Counted from the stretch's first letter, positions 1 to 6,136 are shown. The stretch is 6,845 bases of DNA from CAZACZ01 sp964483695 (GCA_964483695.1 CAZACZ010000109.1:1-6845), one strand, 5' to 3'. Notes: generated by a model from the letters alone, not told the origin. Made by a program: numbers and translations.

Positions 1-657
1 ATCGGTTGGCTGCGCGCCGCCGTGCTCGGCGCCAACGACGGCATCGTCTCCACCGCCAGCCTGGTGTTGGGGGTGGCGGCGGCGGGTGCGGTGAAGCAGG
101 ACGTGCTGATCGCCGGCGTCGCTGGCCTCGTCGCCGGCGCCATGTCGATGGCGGCCGGCGAGTACGTGTCGGTGAGCTCGCAAGCCGACACCGAGGCCGC
201 CGACTTGAAGCGCGAGCGTCACGAACTGGCCACCGCGCCGAAGTTCGAACACGAGGAGTTGACCGCCATCTACGTCGGCCGCGGGTTGTCGCAGGACCTC
301 GCGGCCGAGGTGGCCACGCAGCTCATGGCCCACGACGCGCTCGGAGCGCATGCCCGCGACGAGCTGGGCATCACCGACGCGCAGAGCGCTCGGCCGGTGC
401 AGGCCGCCTTCGCCTCGGCCGGCACCTTCGCCGTTGGTGCGGCGTCGCCGCTGCTGGTCGTGCTGTTGGCGCCCAGGTCCGCGCTGTTGTGGGTCGTGGC
501 GGCCAGTTCGCTCGTCCTCCTCGCCGTGCTAGGCGCCGTGGCGGCCCGGGCCGGCGGGGCGCCGGTGCTGCGGGCGACCGCGCGCGTGGCCTTCTGGGGT
601 GCGCTGGCGATGGCGGCCACGACCGGCATCGGGGCGCTGTTCGGCGTCGTGGGCTGA
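1..657 (+). CDS. VIT1/CCC1-family iron/manganese transporter, C-terminal part (5' end outside window)
   Basis: Reading frame 1 is open from the first base and gives 218 residues before TGA. Near the start it has the family hallmark LRAAVLGANDGIVSTASLVLG (residues 4-24), followed by a second hydrophobic helix ending in the conserved MSMAAGEYVSVSSQ segment (about 46-59). Next comes a charged, Glu-rich cytoplasmic stretch (about 60-120), which in plant VIT1 binds metal. Three further hydrophobic helices occupy roughly 135-215. VIT/CCC1 proteins are membrane carriers of Fe2+ or Mn2+; in bacteria they probably export or detoxify these metals. Family members are usually about 230-240 residues, so only some 10-20 N-terminal residues are missing. 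The GTG at 22 is internal, because conserved residues precede it. Promoter and start lie outside the window. The family call is secure; the metal specificity is not visible. Confidence 0.93.
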   Translation: MGWLRAAVLGANDGIVSTASLVLGVAAAGAVKQDVLIAGVAGLVAGAMSMAAGEYVSVSSQADTEAADLKRERHELATAPKFEHEELTAIYVGRGLSQDLAAEVATQLMAHDALGAHARDELGITDAQSARPVQAAFASAGTFAVGAASPLLVVLLAPRSALLWVVAASSLVLLAVLGAVAARAGGAPVLRATARVAFWGALAMAATTGIGALFGVVG

Positions 658-660
658 CGC

Positions 661-732
661 GCGAGCGAAGGCGCCCGCGCGAGCCAGGACCCCGGTGCGA
701 GCCTGGACCCCCGCGCGACCCAGGACGCCGGT
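661..732. repeat. Four-copy 18-bp tandem repeat in the convergent intergenic region
   Basis: Directly after the transporter stop codon lie four 18-bp units with consensus GCGAGCCAGGACCCCGGT: 661-678 (most diverged), 679-696, 697-714 and 715-732. The three right-hand units share GCGA-CC-GGAC-CC. Alternate CCAGG and CCTGG cores in neighbouring units could also pair as a small stem. The array sits between two convergent genes and no ribosome binding site makes it coding. No U-run that would mark an intrinsic terminator follows on either strand. The remaining 733-768 shows nothing recognisable. Confidence 0.7.
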
Positions 733-768
733 TCGCTGCGCCGAGGGCGTTCCCGCGCCCCGTACGCG

Positions 769-1254
769 CTAGAGCTTGTAGCCGATCTGCCGCAGCAGCC
801 CCTTCCGCCACGCCACGTCGTCCGGCCCCTCCACCCCCAGTGGCGGTTCGCCGTCGATCACGCCCATCACGCCGCGGCCCAGCTCCGTCTCGGCGACGAT
901 CACCTCGAGCGCGTTGGCGGTGGCGCAGTAGATGCGGCACACCTCGGGCACCAGCTTCAGCGCGTTCAGCACGTTGACGGGGTAGAAGCCCTCGCCCAGG
1001 AACAGCACGAACAGGTGGCCGGCGCCCACCGCCAGGGCGTTGTCGCGCGCTAGCGCCTGCAGCGCGTCGTCGGTGCCGCTCACGCGCACCAGCCGCACGC
1101 CCGACGCCTCGCAGAACGCCAGGCCGAAGCGGATGCCGGGCACCGCGTTCACCAGCGCCTCGTGGATGTCCTCCACCGACTTGATGAAGTGCGTCTGGCC
1201 GAGGATCACGTTGATCGGCTCGGGTTTCTGGATGCGGACTTTGTGGAGGTTCAT
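769..1254 (-). CDS. Adenosine-specific kinase family protein (DUF355 / Adenosine_kin)
   Basis: This 161-residue protein matches the small DUF355 family, annotated as adenosine-specific kinase from a Pyrobaculum structure and common in thermophiles, archaea and Deinococcota. Typical segments are the N-terminal VRIQKPEPINVILGQTHFIK (about 6-25), the central EDIHEALVNAVPGIRFGLAFCEASG (28-52), the Gly/His patch NALAVGAGHLFVLFLG and the C-terminal AETELGRGVMGVIDG. Length is normal and the protein is soluble, without signal peptide or membrane segments. The ATG has a strong Shine-Dalgarno 5 nt upstream. It is the last cistron of the exporter/two-component operon, starting 12 nt after the regulator's stop codon. 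The family assignment is strong. The biochemical activity is weakly established for the family, so the kinase name should be read loosely; its role beside an exporter is unknown. Confidence 0.9.
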   Translation of the reverse strand: MNLHKVRIQKPEPINVILGQTHFIKSVEDIHEALVNAVPGIRFGLAFCEASGVRLVRVSGTDDALQALARDNALAVGAGHLFVLFLGEGFYPVNVLNALKLVPEVCRIYCATANALEVIVAETELGRGVMGVIDGEPPLGVEGPDDVAWRKGLLRQIGYKL

Positions 1255-1259
1255 GACGG

Positions 1260-1268
1260 CTCCTTCCT
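1260..1268 (-). promoter_or_regulatory. Strong Shine-Dalgarno of the adenosine-kinase-like gene, overlapping the upstream stop codon
   Basis: The minus strand reads TAGGAAGGAGCCGTCATG. AGGAAGGAG lies 5 nt before the ATG, and its first two bases (AG) are the last two of the TAG stop codon of the response regulator. Ribosomes finishing the regulator therefore end on the next gene's binding site, which favours coupled translation and supports one operon. Confidence 0.75.
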
Positions 1269-1872
1269 ACAGCCAGCCCTTCTCGCGCGCGATGCGGGCC
1301 GCTTCGACACGGTTGGCGGCGCCGAGCTTGCCGATCGCTTCGGAGAGGTAGTTGCGGACGGTGCCCTCGCCCAGGCCGAGGCGCTCGGCGATGGCCGCGC
1401 TGGTGGCGCCGTCCCCCGCCATGCGCAGCACCTGGCGCTCGCGGTCGGTGAGGGGGTCGGCTTCGCCCCACGCTTCCGCCGCCAACTCCGGGTCGATGGC
1501 GCGCCCGCCGCCGTGCACCCGGCGGATGGCGTCGGCGAGGCGGGTGGAGGGGGCGTCCTTGAGCAGGTACCCGGCGGCGCCGGCGTCGAGCGCGCGGCGC
1601 AGGTAGCCGGCGCGCGCGAAGGTGGTCAGGATCACCACGCGCGTGGCCAGGCCGGCCTCGTCGCGCACCGCGGCCGCGACCTCCAGGCCGCTCCGGCCGG
1701 GCATCTCGATGTCGGTCACCAGCACGTCGGGGCGGTGCTCGAGCACGTGCGTCAGCGCTTCGTCGCCGTCCCGCGCCTGCGCTACCACGGCGATGTCGCC
1801 GTCCAACTCGAGCAGCGCGGCCAGCGCGCCCAGCACCATCGCTTGGTCTTCCGCCACCACCACGCGGATCAC
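1267..1872 (-). CDS. NarL/LuxR-family response regulator (DesR/YvfU-like)
   Basis: The protein has 201 residues, the usual size for the family. The receiver domain (about 2-118) shows the acidic pair E8-D9, the phospho-acceptor D54 in LVTDIEMPGRSG, the switch Thr in ILTT (83/84) and the conserved K105 in YLLKDA. The LuxR-type helix-turn-helix (about 139-200) has the diagnostic LTDRERQVL and the recognition segment SAAIAERLGLGEGTVRNYLSEAIGKLGAANR. The GTG start is chosen because it places the first beta strand VIRVVVAED at the N-terminus, has GGAGG 7 nt upstream, and overlaps the kinase stop in a GTGA junction; longer readings only add Arg-rich shadow sequence. Its partner is the overlapping kinase. 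By analogy with yvfTU and lnrJK it probably activates the adjacent exporter genes, but no operator was identified. Confidence 0.95.
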   Translation of the reverse strand: MIRVVVAEDQAMVLGALAALLELDGDIAVVAQARDGDEALTHVLEHRPDVLVTDIEMPGRSGLEVAAAVRDEAGLATRVVILTTFARAGYLRRALDAGAAGYLLKDAPSTRLADAIRRVHGGGRAIDPELAAEAWGEADPLTDRERQVLRMAGDGATSAAIAERLGLGEGTVRNYLSEAIGKLGAANRVEAARIAREKGWL

Positions 1873-3053
1873 GAGCCCGCCTCCGCGTCTTGCTGGACCG
1901 CCGCTGACAGCGGCAGGACGACGTCGAGGCGCGTGCCGCTGCTGCTCGCCGAGCGCGTGGGCGCGAGGTCCACGTGGCCCCCGAGCGCGCGGACGCGTTC
2001 GCGCATGGCGTCGAGCCCGGTGCCGCCACGGATCCCCGGCGAGCCTTCGCGCACGGCCGTGCCCGTGCCGTCGTCTTCGACCCGCAAGAGCACCGTGCTC
2101 CCGTCGCGTTCGAGGCGCACCAGGCAACGCTGGGCGTGCGCGTGGCGCAGGACGTTGGTGACGGCTTCGCGCAACGCCATCCCCAGTACCTGCTCGGCGG
2201 CGGGCGTCAGCGGAAGCGCGGCGACGAAGTAGTCGAACTCGATGCCGGCAGCGTCGAGCGCCACCTTGGCGCTAGCCAGCTCGCCCTGCAGGCCGCTGCC
2301 GCGGTAGCCGCGCACGGCGGCCCGCACCTCGCCGAGCGCGCCGCGCGCGATGCTCTCGACCTCGCGCATCTCGCGTTCGGCGCGCTCCGGATCGCGTTGC
2401 GCCAGCCGCGACGCAAGCTCGGCCTTGAGGGTGATGGTCGACAGGGTGTGCCCCAGGATGTCGTGCATGTCGCGCGCGATGCGTTCGCGCTCGGCGACCG
2501 CCGCGAGGCGCTCGACCTCGTTCTGCGCCATCCGCAGCTTCGCGTTCGAGCGCTCGCGTTCGACCTCGTAGATGGCCATCAGCCCGAGCAGCGGCACCAT
2601 GATCGCGGCGGGCAGGGCCGAGAACAGGCGGAACGGCATCGGCACGGGAGAGACGACGGCGGCGACGACGGTGGCGGCCACCAGCAAGGCGAGGGCGATG
2701 ACGGCGCGGCGGCGCGGCCGCACGCGCCCTGCGCTGGCCGCCGCGTACACCAGGAAGACGCTGCTGCCGCTGTTCAGCGGGCTGAGCAGCGCCCCCATCG
2801 CTCCGATCGCGGCGACGCCCGCCAGCGCGCCGGGCGATCCGCGCCACAGGTACGGTCGGCGGTCGAGGTGGCGCATGGTCCAGCCGTAGAGCGGCAGGAA
2901 GACGGCGATCATGGCGGCAACCAGCACCCAATCGAGCAGGCCGCCGTCCGGATCGAACAGCGGCTGGAACGCCAGGAACGCGAGGTAGACCAGCCAGATC
3001 GCCGCGGCCCGCGGGATGCCGAGGATCGTCCTGGGTGCGGCGCTTGCCTCCAT
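1869..3053 (-). CDS. DesK-like membrane sensor histidine kinase (HisKA_3 type)
   Basis: This is a 394-residue HPK7-class sensor kinase. The N-terminal half is hydrophobic, with about six membrane helices (near 16-33, 40-58, 76-90, 95-108, 115-137, 143-162) and no large external domain, so it probably senses a signal in or at the membrane. A charged coiled-coil segment (163-192) leads to the dimerisation/phosphotransfer helix ERERIARDMHDILGHTLS with phospho-acceptor H197. The ATPase domain has the N-box REAVTNVLRHAHA (N300), G1 motif EDDGTG (327-331) and G2 motif GGTGLDAMRERV (343-354). It ends inside the start of its cognate regulator (GTGA overlap), giving coupled expression. No clear Shine-Dalgarno precedes the ATG; a TATCCT box 7 nt upstream could make it leaderless. 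The ligand cannot be read from sequence. Confidence 0.94.
   Translation of the reverse strand: MEASAAPRTILGIPRAAAIWLVYLAFLAFQPLFDPDGGLLDWVLVAAMIAVFLPLYGWTMRHLDRRPYLWRGSPGALAGVAAIGAMGALLSPLNSGSSVFLVYAAASAGRVRPRRRAVIALALLVAATVVAAVVSPVPMPFRLFSALPAAIMVPLLGLMAIYEVERERSNAKLRMAQNEVERLAAVAERERIARDMHDILGHTLSTITLKAELASRLAQRDPERAEREMREVESIARGALGEVRAAVRGYRGSGLQGELASAKVALDAAGIEFDYFVAALPLTPAAEQVLGMALREAVTNVLRHAHAQRCLVRLERDGSTVLLRVEDDGTGTAVREGSPGIRGGTGLDAMRERVRALGGHVDLAPTRSASSSGTRLDVVLPLSAAVQQDAEAGS
1880..1884 (-). promoter_or_regulatory. Ribosome binding site that fixes the GTG start of the response regulator
   Basis: GGAGG on the minus strand lies 7 nt before the GTG at 1870-1872, within the last codons of the histidine kinase gene. 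It supports the GTG start over upstream ATG codons in the same frame. Confidence 0.7.
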
Positions 3054-3060
3054 CGCAGGT

Positions 3061-3066
3061 AGGATA
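3061..3066 (-). promoter_or_regulatory. Possible leaderless -10 box (TATCCT) before the histidine kinase gene
   Basis: The minus strand reads TATCCT followed by 7 nt and then the ATG, the spacing at which transcription would begin on the start codon. Leaderless genes with a TANNNT box at this distance are known to be frequent in Deinococcus. The absence of a Shine-Dalgarno fits. There is no -35-like hexamer at 17 nt; that position lies inside the GC hairpin. It is a weak call from one six-base match. Confidence 0.3.
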
Positions 3067-3070
3067 CGCG

Positions 3071-3122
3071 GCCCGGGCGCCGCGGCCGCGCGTCCGTCGG
3101 GAGGCGCGGCCGGTGCCCGGGT
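3071..3122 (-). other. GC-rich intercistronic hairpin between permease and kinase genes
   Basis: The arms 3071-3091 and 3104-3122 are inverted repeats. CCCGGGC pairs with GCCCGGG, then about four more pairs including a G-U, a 2-nt bulge, and GCCGCGC with GCGCGGC, around a 12-nt loop. It fills most of the only real gap in the operon. There is no U-tract after it on the minus strand, so it is not a classical intrinsic terminator. It may partly terminate, protect the 3' end of the exporter message, or reduce read-through into the kinase gene. Confidence 0.6.
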
Positions 3123-3129
3123 CGACGGC

Positions 3130-3945
3130 TCAGCCGTAGGTGCGGCCCTCGTCGCGGCGGTACGCCCACAGCGCGAGGAGGAAGAAGGCGACGGTGAAGG
3201 CCGCCAGCACGAGCGCGTGCGTCATGGCGTCGGCTCGGGGCGCGGCGCCAATGGTGCCGAGCGCCAACTGCGCGTAGTGGTAGCTCGGCAGGTAGACCGC
3301 GACGCGCTGCACCAGCTCCGGCATGACATGGATGGGGATCCACAGGCCGGACGCGAACGCCATCGGCATGTACAGCAGGTTCAGCACCATGGGCGCCGAG
3401 TTCGGCCCGAACAGGAAGCCGAACGCGAGCCCCAACGCGGAGAACGGGAGCACGCCGGTCAGCAGCACCGCCAGCAGGCCGAGCCACGACCCGAACCCGA
3501 TGCGCACCCCCTGCAGGCCGGTGGCGGCTACCGTCACCAGGACCACGACGAGGGCCCCGAACAGCGTCGCCATCGCGATCTTGGCGAAGAAGTAGGCGGC
3601 CGGTGGCATCGGCGAGACGCGCTTCAGCCGCAACCACCCCTGGCCGCGCTCGGAGGCCACCCCCGCCCCGAAGGCGAAGAGGGAGGCCGAGAGGATGCCG
3701 GCGGCGGCGAACGTCGCCACCATGTACTTCGAGACCAGCATGCCTTGCGCCTGCTGCCCCCCGAAGGTGGCGCCGAAGATCACGTAGAACATCACCGGGA
3801 AGGCGAGGACGGAGACGGCGTAGATCGGCAGGCGAAGCAGCTTGAGGAACTCGAAGCGCGCCTCGGTCAGGAAGATGCGGGCCATGTTGCGGCGCGGCTG
3901 CGCGGCCGCGGTGGCCGCTTGGATGGAAGGCTGGAGGGTGGTCAT
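3130..3945 (-). CDS. ABC-2 type exporter permease (DrrB/YvfS-like)
   Basis: This 271-residue protein has about six membrane helices (near 40-60, 75-97, 120-143, 153-178, 183-205, 242-261). The short N-terminal cytoplasmic part contains the coupling segment MARIFLTEARFEFLKLLRLP (21-40). Between helices 2 and 3 lies the family loop ASERGQGWLRLKRVSPMPPAAYFFAKI (97-123), equivalent to the ERERGTLE-R-L-TP loop of ABC-2 permeases. A late membrane stretch contains MPMAFASGLWIPIHVMPE, typical of this family. The ATG overlaps the ATPase stop codon (ATGA) and has GGAG 7 nt upstream, which favours it over the internal ATG at residue 21. With the neighbouring ATPase it would form a homodimeric-permease exporter for a drug, lipid or peptide. 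The substrate is not deducible. Confidence 0.93.
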   Translation of the reverse strand: MTTLQPSIQAATAAAQPRRNMARIFLTEARFEFLKLLRLPIYAVSVLAFPVMFYVIFGATFGGQQAQGMLVSKYMVATFAAAGILSASLFAFGAGVASERGQGWLRLKRVSPMPPAAYFFAKIAMATLFGALVVVLVTVAATGLQGVRIGFGSWLGLLAVLLTGVLPFSALGLAFGFLFGPNSAPMVLNLLYMPMAFASGLWIPIHVMPELVQRVAVYLPSYHYAQLALGTIGAAPRADAMTHALVLAAFTVAFFLLALWAYRRDEGRTYG

Positions 3946-4925
3946 CGTGGGGCTCCGTTCACGTTCGGCTGCTGCCCACCGTGCTCGGTGAGCGCGAGGA
4001 AGGCTTCTTCGAGTCCGGCGCCGGTGACCTCGAGACCGTGCATGGTGGCGTCGTGCTCCATCAGGTAGCGCGTGGTGGCTTCTGCGTCGGCGGTCAGGAT
4101 CTCGGTGGCGGCTCCGACGCGCCGCACGCGGGCCACGCCGGGCAGGCGTTCGAGGGTGGCTGGTTCGATGCGGGTGACGGCGTGCACACGCTTGGCGGCC
4201 GCCCTGGACTTGATGGCGGCGGGCGTTCCTTCGGCGATGATCCTGCCGTCGTCCAGCACCACGATTCGGTCGGCCAGCGCGTCGGCTTCCTCGAGGTAGT
4301 GGGTCGTGAGCACGACGGTGCGTCGCTTGCCCAGAAGGCCCCGCACCTGCTCCCAGAAGGCGCGCCGCGTGCCGACGTCGAGGCCGGTGGTAGGCTCGTC
4401 GAGGAACATCAGGTCGGGGTCGCCGATCAGCGCCAAGGCGAAGTGCACGCGCTGCTTCTGGCCGCCGGAGAGCCTGCCGTACTGGCGGTCGGCTACCTCT
4501 TCGAGGTCGGCCATCTCGAGCACCCGCGCGATGGGGAGCGGCGCCGGGTAGTAGGCGGCGAACGAGATCAGGTGCTCGCGCACCGTGAGGGTGGCGGGCA
4601 AGCCCGAGATCTGCAGCATCGTGCCGACGCGGACCTTGGCGCTCGGCGAAGCGGGATCGTGCCCGAACAGCCGCGCTTCGCCGCGGGTCGGCTTCAGCAG
4701 GCCGAGCATGAGGCTGACGGCGGTGGTCTTGCCGGCTCCGTTCGGGCCGAGCAAGGCGAGGACCTCACCGCGCCGCGCTTCGAGGGTCACGTCGTCGAGG
4801 GCGGTGACGGCCCCGAAGTGCTTGGTGACGTTCTCGAGCGACGCCGCGGGGACGTCGTCCATGGAGGTGCGGGTTGCGGCCCGCTGGTCGGACGTTGGGG
4901 TGTGGGGGATCGTGTTCATGCTCAT
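3942..4925 (-). CDS. ABC exporter ATP-binding protein (DrrA/YvfR-like)
   Basis: With the start chosen here the protein has 327 residues. One nucleotide-binding domain shows Walker A GPNGAGKTT (60-68), Q-loop Gln in TMLQISG (105), signature LSGGQKQRV (152-160), Walker B DLMFLDEP (171-178) and switch His in LTTHYLEEAD (209). The C-terminus ends with AGLEEAFLALTEHG, a hallmark of DrrA-type drug-exporter ATPases. It powers the overlapping permease. The start is uncertain: ATG codons at 4925, 4919 and 4862 are all in frame, none with a good Shine-Dalgarno, and conserved sequence begins only after the last one (ASLENVTKHFGAV), so a 306-residue form starting at 4862 is possible. The first cistron of the operon presumably has its promoter in 4926-5051, but no convincing minus-strand box was found there. 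Confidence 0.93.
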   Translation of the reverse strand: MSMNTIPHTPTSDQRAATRTSMDDVPAASLENVTKHFGAVTALDDVTLEARRGEVLALLGPNGAGKTTAVSLMLGLLKPTRGEARLFGHDPASPSAKVRVGTMLQISGLPATLTVREHLISFAAYYPAPLPIARVLEMADLEEVADRQYGRLSGGQKQRVHFALALIGDPDLMFLDEPTTGLDVGTRRAFWEQVRGLLGKRRTVVLTTHYLEEADALADRIVVLDDGRIIAEGTPAAIKSRAAAKRVHAVTRIEPATLERLPGVARVRRVGAATEILTADAEATTRYLMEHDATMHGLEVTGAGLEEAFLALTEHGGQQPNVNGAPR

Positions 4926-5018
4926 GAGGATGCGGCAGGGGGTGGTGGGCGTGGCAGTGCCGGTCGTCAGCCCGCGCGGGTGACATCCGTCATGCCCACC
5001 GGGACGCCGCGACGCGGG

Positions 5019-5027
5019 TGCTACGCT
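5019..5027 (+). promoter_or_regulatory. Extended -10 promoter (TGC-TACGCT) of the cysteine synthase-like gene
   Basis: TGCTACGCT lies 25 nt before the ATG, giving a short leader of roughly 15-20 nt with the Shine-Dalgarno inside it. The TGN extension compensates for the lack of a recognisable -35 hexamer at 16-18 nt. The same CTACGCT core appears in the promoter before the ABC-F gene. The rest of the divergent region 4926-5051 shows no other site that I can support. Confidence 0.5.
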
Positions 5028-5040
5028 TCGGGTGCGCATC

Positions 5041-5046
5041 GGGAGG
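5041..5046 (+). promoter_or_regulatory. Shine-Dalgarno GGGAGG of the cysteine synthase-like gene
   Basis: GGGAGG is followed by 5 nt (TACGT) and ATG. It fixes the start at 5052 within a much longer open frame whose upstream part is an antisense shadow of the ATPase gene. Confidence 0.8.
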
Positions 5047-5051
5047 TACGT

Positions 5052-5996
5052 ATGCCTGTTTCGGCACCCACCGCGGTCGACTCTGCCCTAGGGGCCATCG
5101 GCAACACCCCGATCGTTCGCCTGAACCGGGTTACCGCCGACCTCGGCGCGGCCATCTACCTGAAGCTCGAATGGTACAACCCCACCGCGTCGTACAAAGA
5201 CCGCATGGCGCTCGCGATGATCGAGGGCGCCGAGGCGCGCGGCCTGTTGCGGCCCGGCATGACGGTGGTCGAGTACAGCGGTGGCAGCACGGGCTCGTCG
5301 TTGGCGTTCGTGTGCGCGGTGAAGGGGTACCGGCTGAAGGTCGTCACGTCCGACGCCTTCGCGCAGGAGAAGCTCCGTACCATGCGCGCGTTCGGCGCCG
5401 AGCTGGAGGTGATCCCCAGCCGCGGCGGGCGCATCACGCCCGACCTGATCCCTTCGATGGTCGCGCGGGCGAAGGAGCTCGCCGCGAAGGACGACGTCTA
5501 CTTCACCGACCAGTTCCGCAACCCGGACGTCGCCAGGGGCTACGAGGCGATGGGGAGGGAGATCGCGGTGCAGGTGCCCGGTACGGTGCACGCGCTGTGC
5601 GCCGGCGTGGGTTCGGGCGGGATGTTGATGGGCACGGCTGCGGGCTTGCGCGAGACGCATCCGACGTGCCGTGTGGTGGCGCTCGAGCCTGCGTCCGCGC
5701 CGCTCCTCACCAAGGGGCGTGCCGGCACGCACGCCGTCGAGGGGATCGGCGTCGGGTTCGTGCCGCCGCTGCTGGAGGAGGGCGGCTACGACGAGGCGCG
5801 CGCCATCGACGAGGACGTTGCCCGCGCCACCGCGCGCGAACTGGCCCAGCGCGAGGGCATCTTCGCCGGCACCTCCAGCGGCCTGAACGTGGCGGCCGCC
5901 ATCGACGTCGCGCGGGAACTGGGGCCGGAGCACGCGGTGGTGACGGTGGCGGTGGACTCGGGGTTGAAGTACCTGGCGGGGGAGTTGTTCGGGTAG
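5052..5996 (+). CDS. PLP-dependent cysteine synthase-family enzyme with atypical substrate loop
   Basis: This is a 314-residue fold-type II PLP enzyme of the CysK/CBS family, with normal CysK length. Features in order are AIGNTPIVRL (15-24), NPTASYKDRMAL with Schiff-base Lys K49, substrate loop EYSGGSTGSSLAF (74-86), phosphate-binding GVGSGGML (185-192), GIFAGTSSGLNVAAA (269-283) and VDSGLKYL (301-308) with the Ser that contacts the pyridine nitrogen. Canonical O-acetylserine sulfhydrylases have NPGGSVKDR and TSGNTG; here the PLP-contacting Asn is replaced by Ser (S79) and Gly-Gly precedes it. The residues that bind the amino-acid carboxylate therefore differ. It could be a cysteine synthase using another donor, a cystathionine-beta-synthase-like enzyme, or a different beta-substituting enzyme. 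It is transcribed alone from an extended -10 promoter, divergent from the exporter operon. Family is certain, substrate is not. Confidence 0.9.
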   Translation: MPVSAPTAVDSALGAIGNTPIVRLNRVTADLGAAIYLKLEWYNPTASYKDRMALAMIEGAEARGLLRPGMTVVEYSGGSTGSSLAFVCAVKGYRLKVVTSDAFAQEKLRTMRAFGAELEVIPSRGGRITPDLIPSMVARAKELAAKDDVYFTDQFRNPDVARGYEAMGREIAVQVPGTVHALCAGVGSGGMLMGTAAGLRETHPTCRVVALEPASAPLLTKGRAGTHAVEGIGVGFVPPLLEEGGYDEARAIDEDVARATARELAQREGIFAGTSSGLNVAAAIDVARELGPEHAVVTVAVDSGLKYLAGELFG

Positions 5997-6028
5997 GGGG
6001 TGGCGGGGCGGTCGCGTGGTCGAACGGC

Positions 6029-6071
6029 CATCCCTGCAAATCGAACGTGCGACGTTCAAATTGCAAGGATG
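6029..6071. repeat. AT-rich 43-nt inverted repeat downstream of the cysteine synthase-like gene
   Basis: Two 20-nt arms, CATCCCTGCAAATCGAACGT and its partner at 6052-6071, match at 17 of 20 positions around a 3-nt GCG loop; the inner GAACGT-GCG-ACGTTC is perfect. A flanking 8-nt pair (6021-6028 with 6081-6088, one mismatch) extends the symmetry across a 9-nt bulge. The arms are markedly less GC-rich than everything around them. It may act as a bidirectional terminator for the gene ending at 5996 (without a clear U-run), a protein operator, or a dispersed palindromic or MITE-like element. No target-site duplication is evident. Confidence 0.75.
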
Positions 6072-6102
6072 TCGGCACTCGCCGTCCGAACGGTGCAGCC
6101 GC

Positions 6103-6131
6103 TTGACCCCGCACGCTTGCTTCGCTACGCT
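6103..6131 (+). promoter_or_regulatory. Sigma70-type promoter of the ABC-F gene
   Basis: TTGACC (6103-6108), a spacer of exactly 17 nt and TACGCT (6126-6131) form the best consensus promoter in the window. Transcription would begin near 6138, leaving a leader of about 170 nt before the ABC-F start codon. This leader is long compared with that of the neighbouring cysteine synthase-like gene. Confidence 0.65.
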
Positions 6132-6136
6132 CGGTT

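Noticed and set aside
658..681. CGCGCG inverted repeat after the transporter stop as an intrinsic terminator
   Set aside because: It has only six pairs around a 12-nt loop and no T-run; it is part of the first, diverged tandem-repeat unit.
371..2029. Minus-strand 552-residue ORF spanning several genes
   Set aside because: It crosses the transporter, intergenic repeat, adenosine-kinase-like and regulator genes out of frame and is mostly Arg/Pro/Gly; it is a GC artefact.
1162..2232. Long plus-strand ORF of 356 residues opposite the regulator and kinase genes
   Set aside because: It is antisense to two genes with full motif sets, has a composition dominated by Arg/Ala/Gly/His, and contains no recognisable domain or ribosome binding site. 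Long antisense frames are expected at this GC content.
1974..3062. Plus-strand ORF of 362 residues opposite the histidine kinase
   Set aside because: It is the shadow of the kinase reading frame, with low-complexity Arg/His/Gln-rich sequence and no family resemblance.
5040..5052. Extending the cysteine synthase-like gene upstream to 3981 in the same frame
   Set aside because: The upstream frame is antisense to the ABC ATPase gene, while GGGAGG and a promoter directly precede the ATG at 5052, where family homology begins.
6043..6057. GAACGTGCGACGTTC as a LexA-type operator
   Set aside because: The half-sites resemble CGAAC/GTTCG but are separated by 7 nt rather than 4, and they are nested in a larger palindrome; nothing else points to SOS control.
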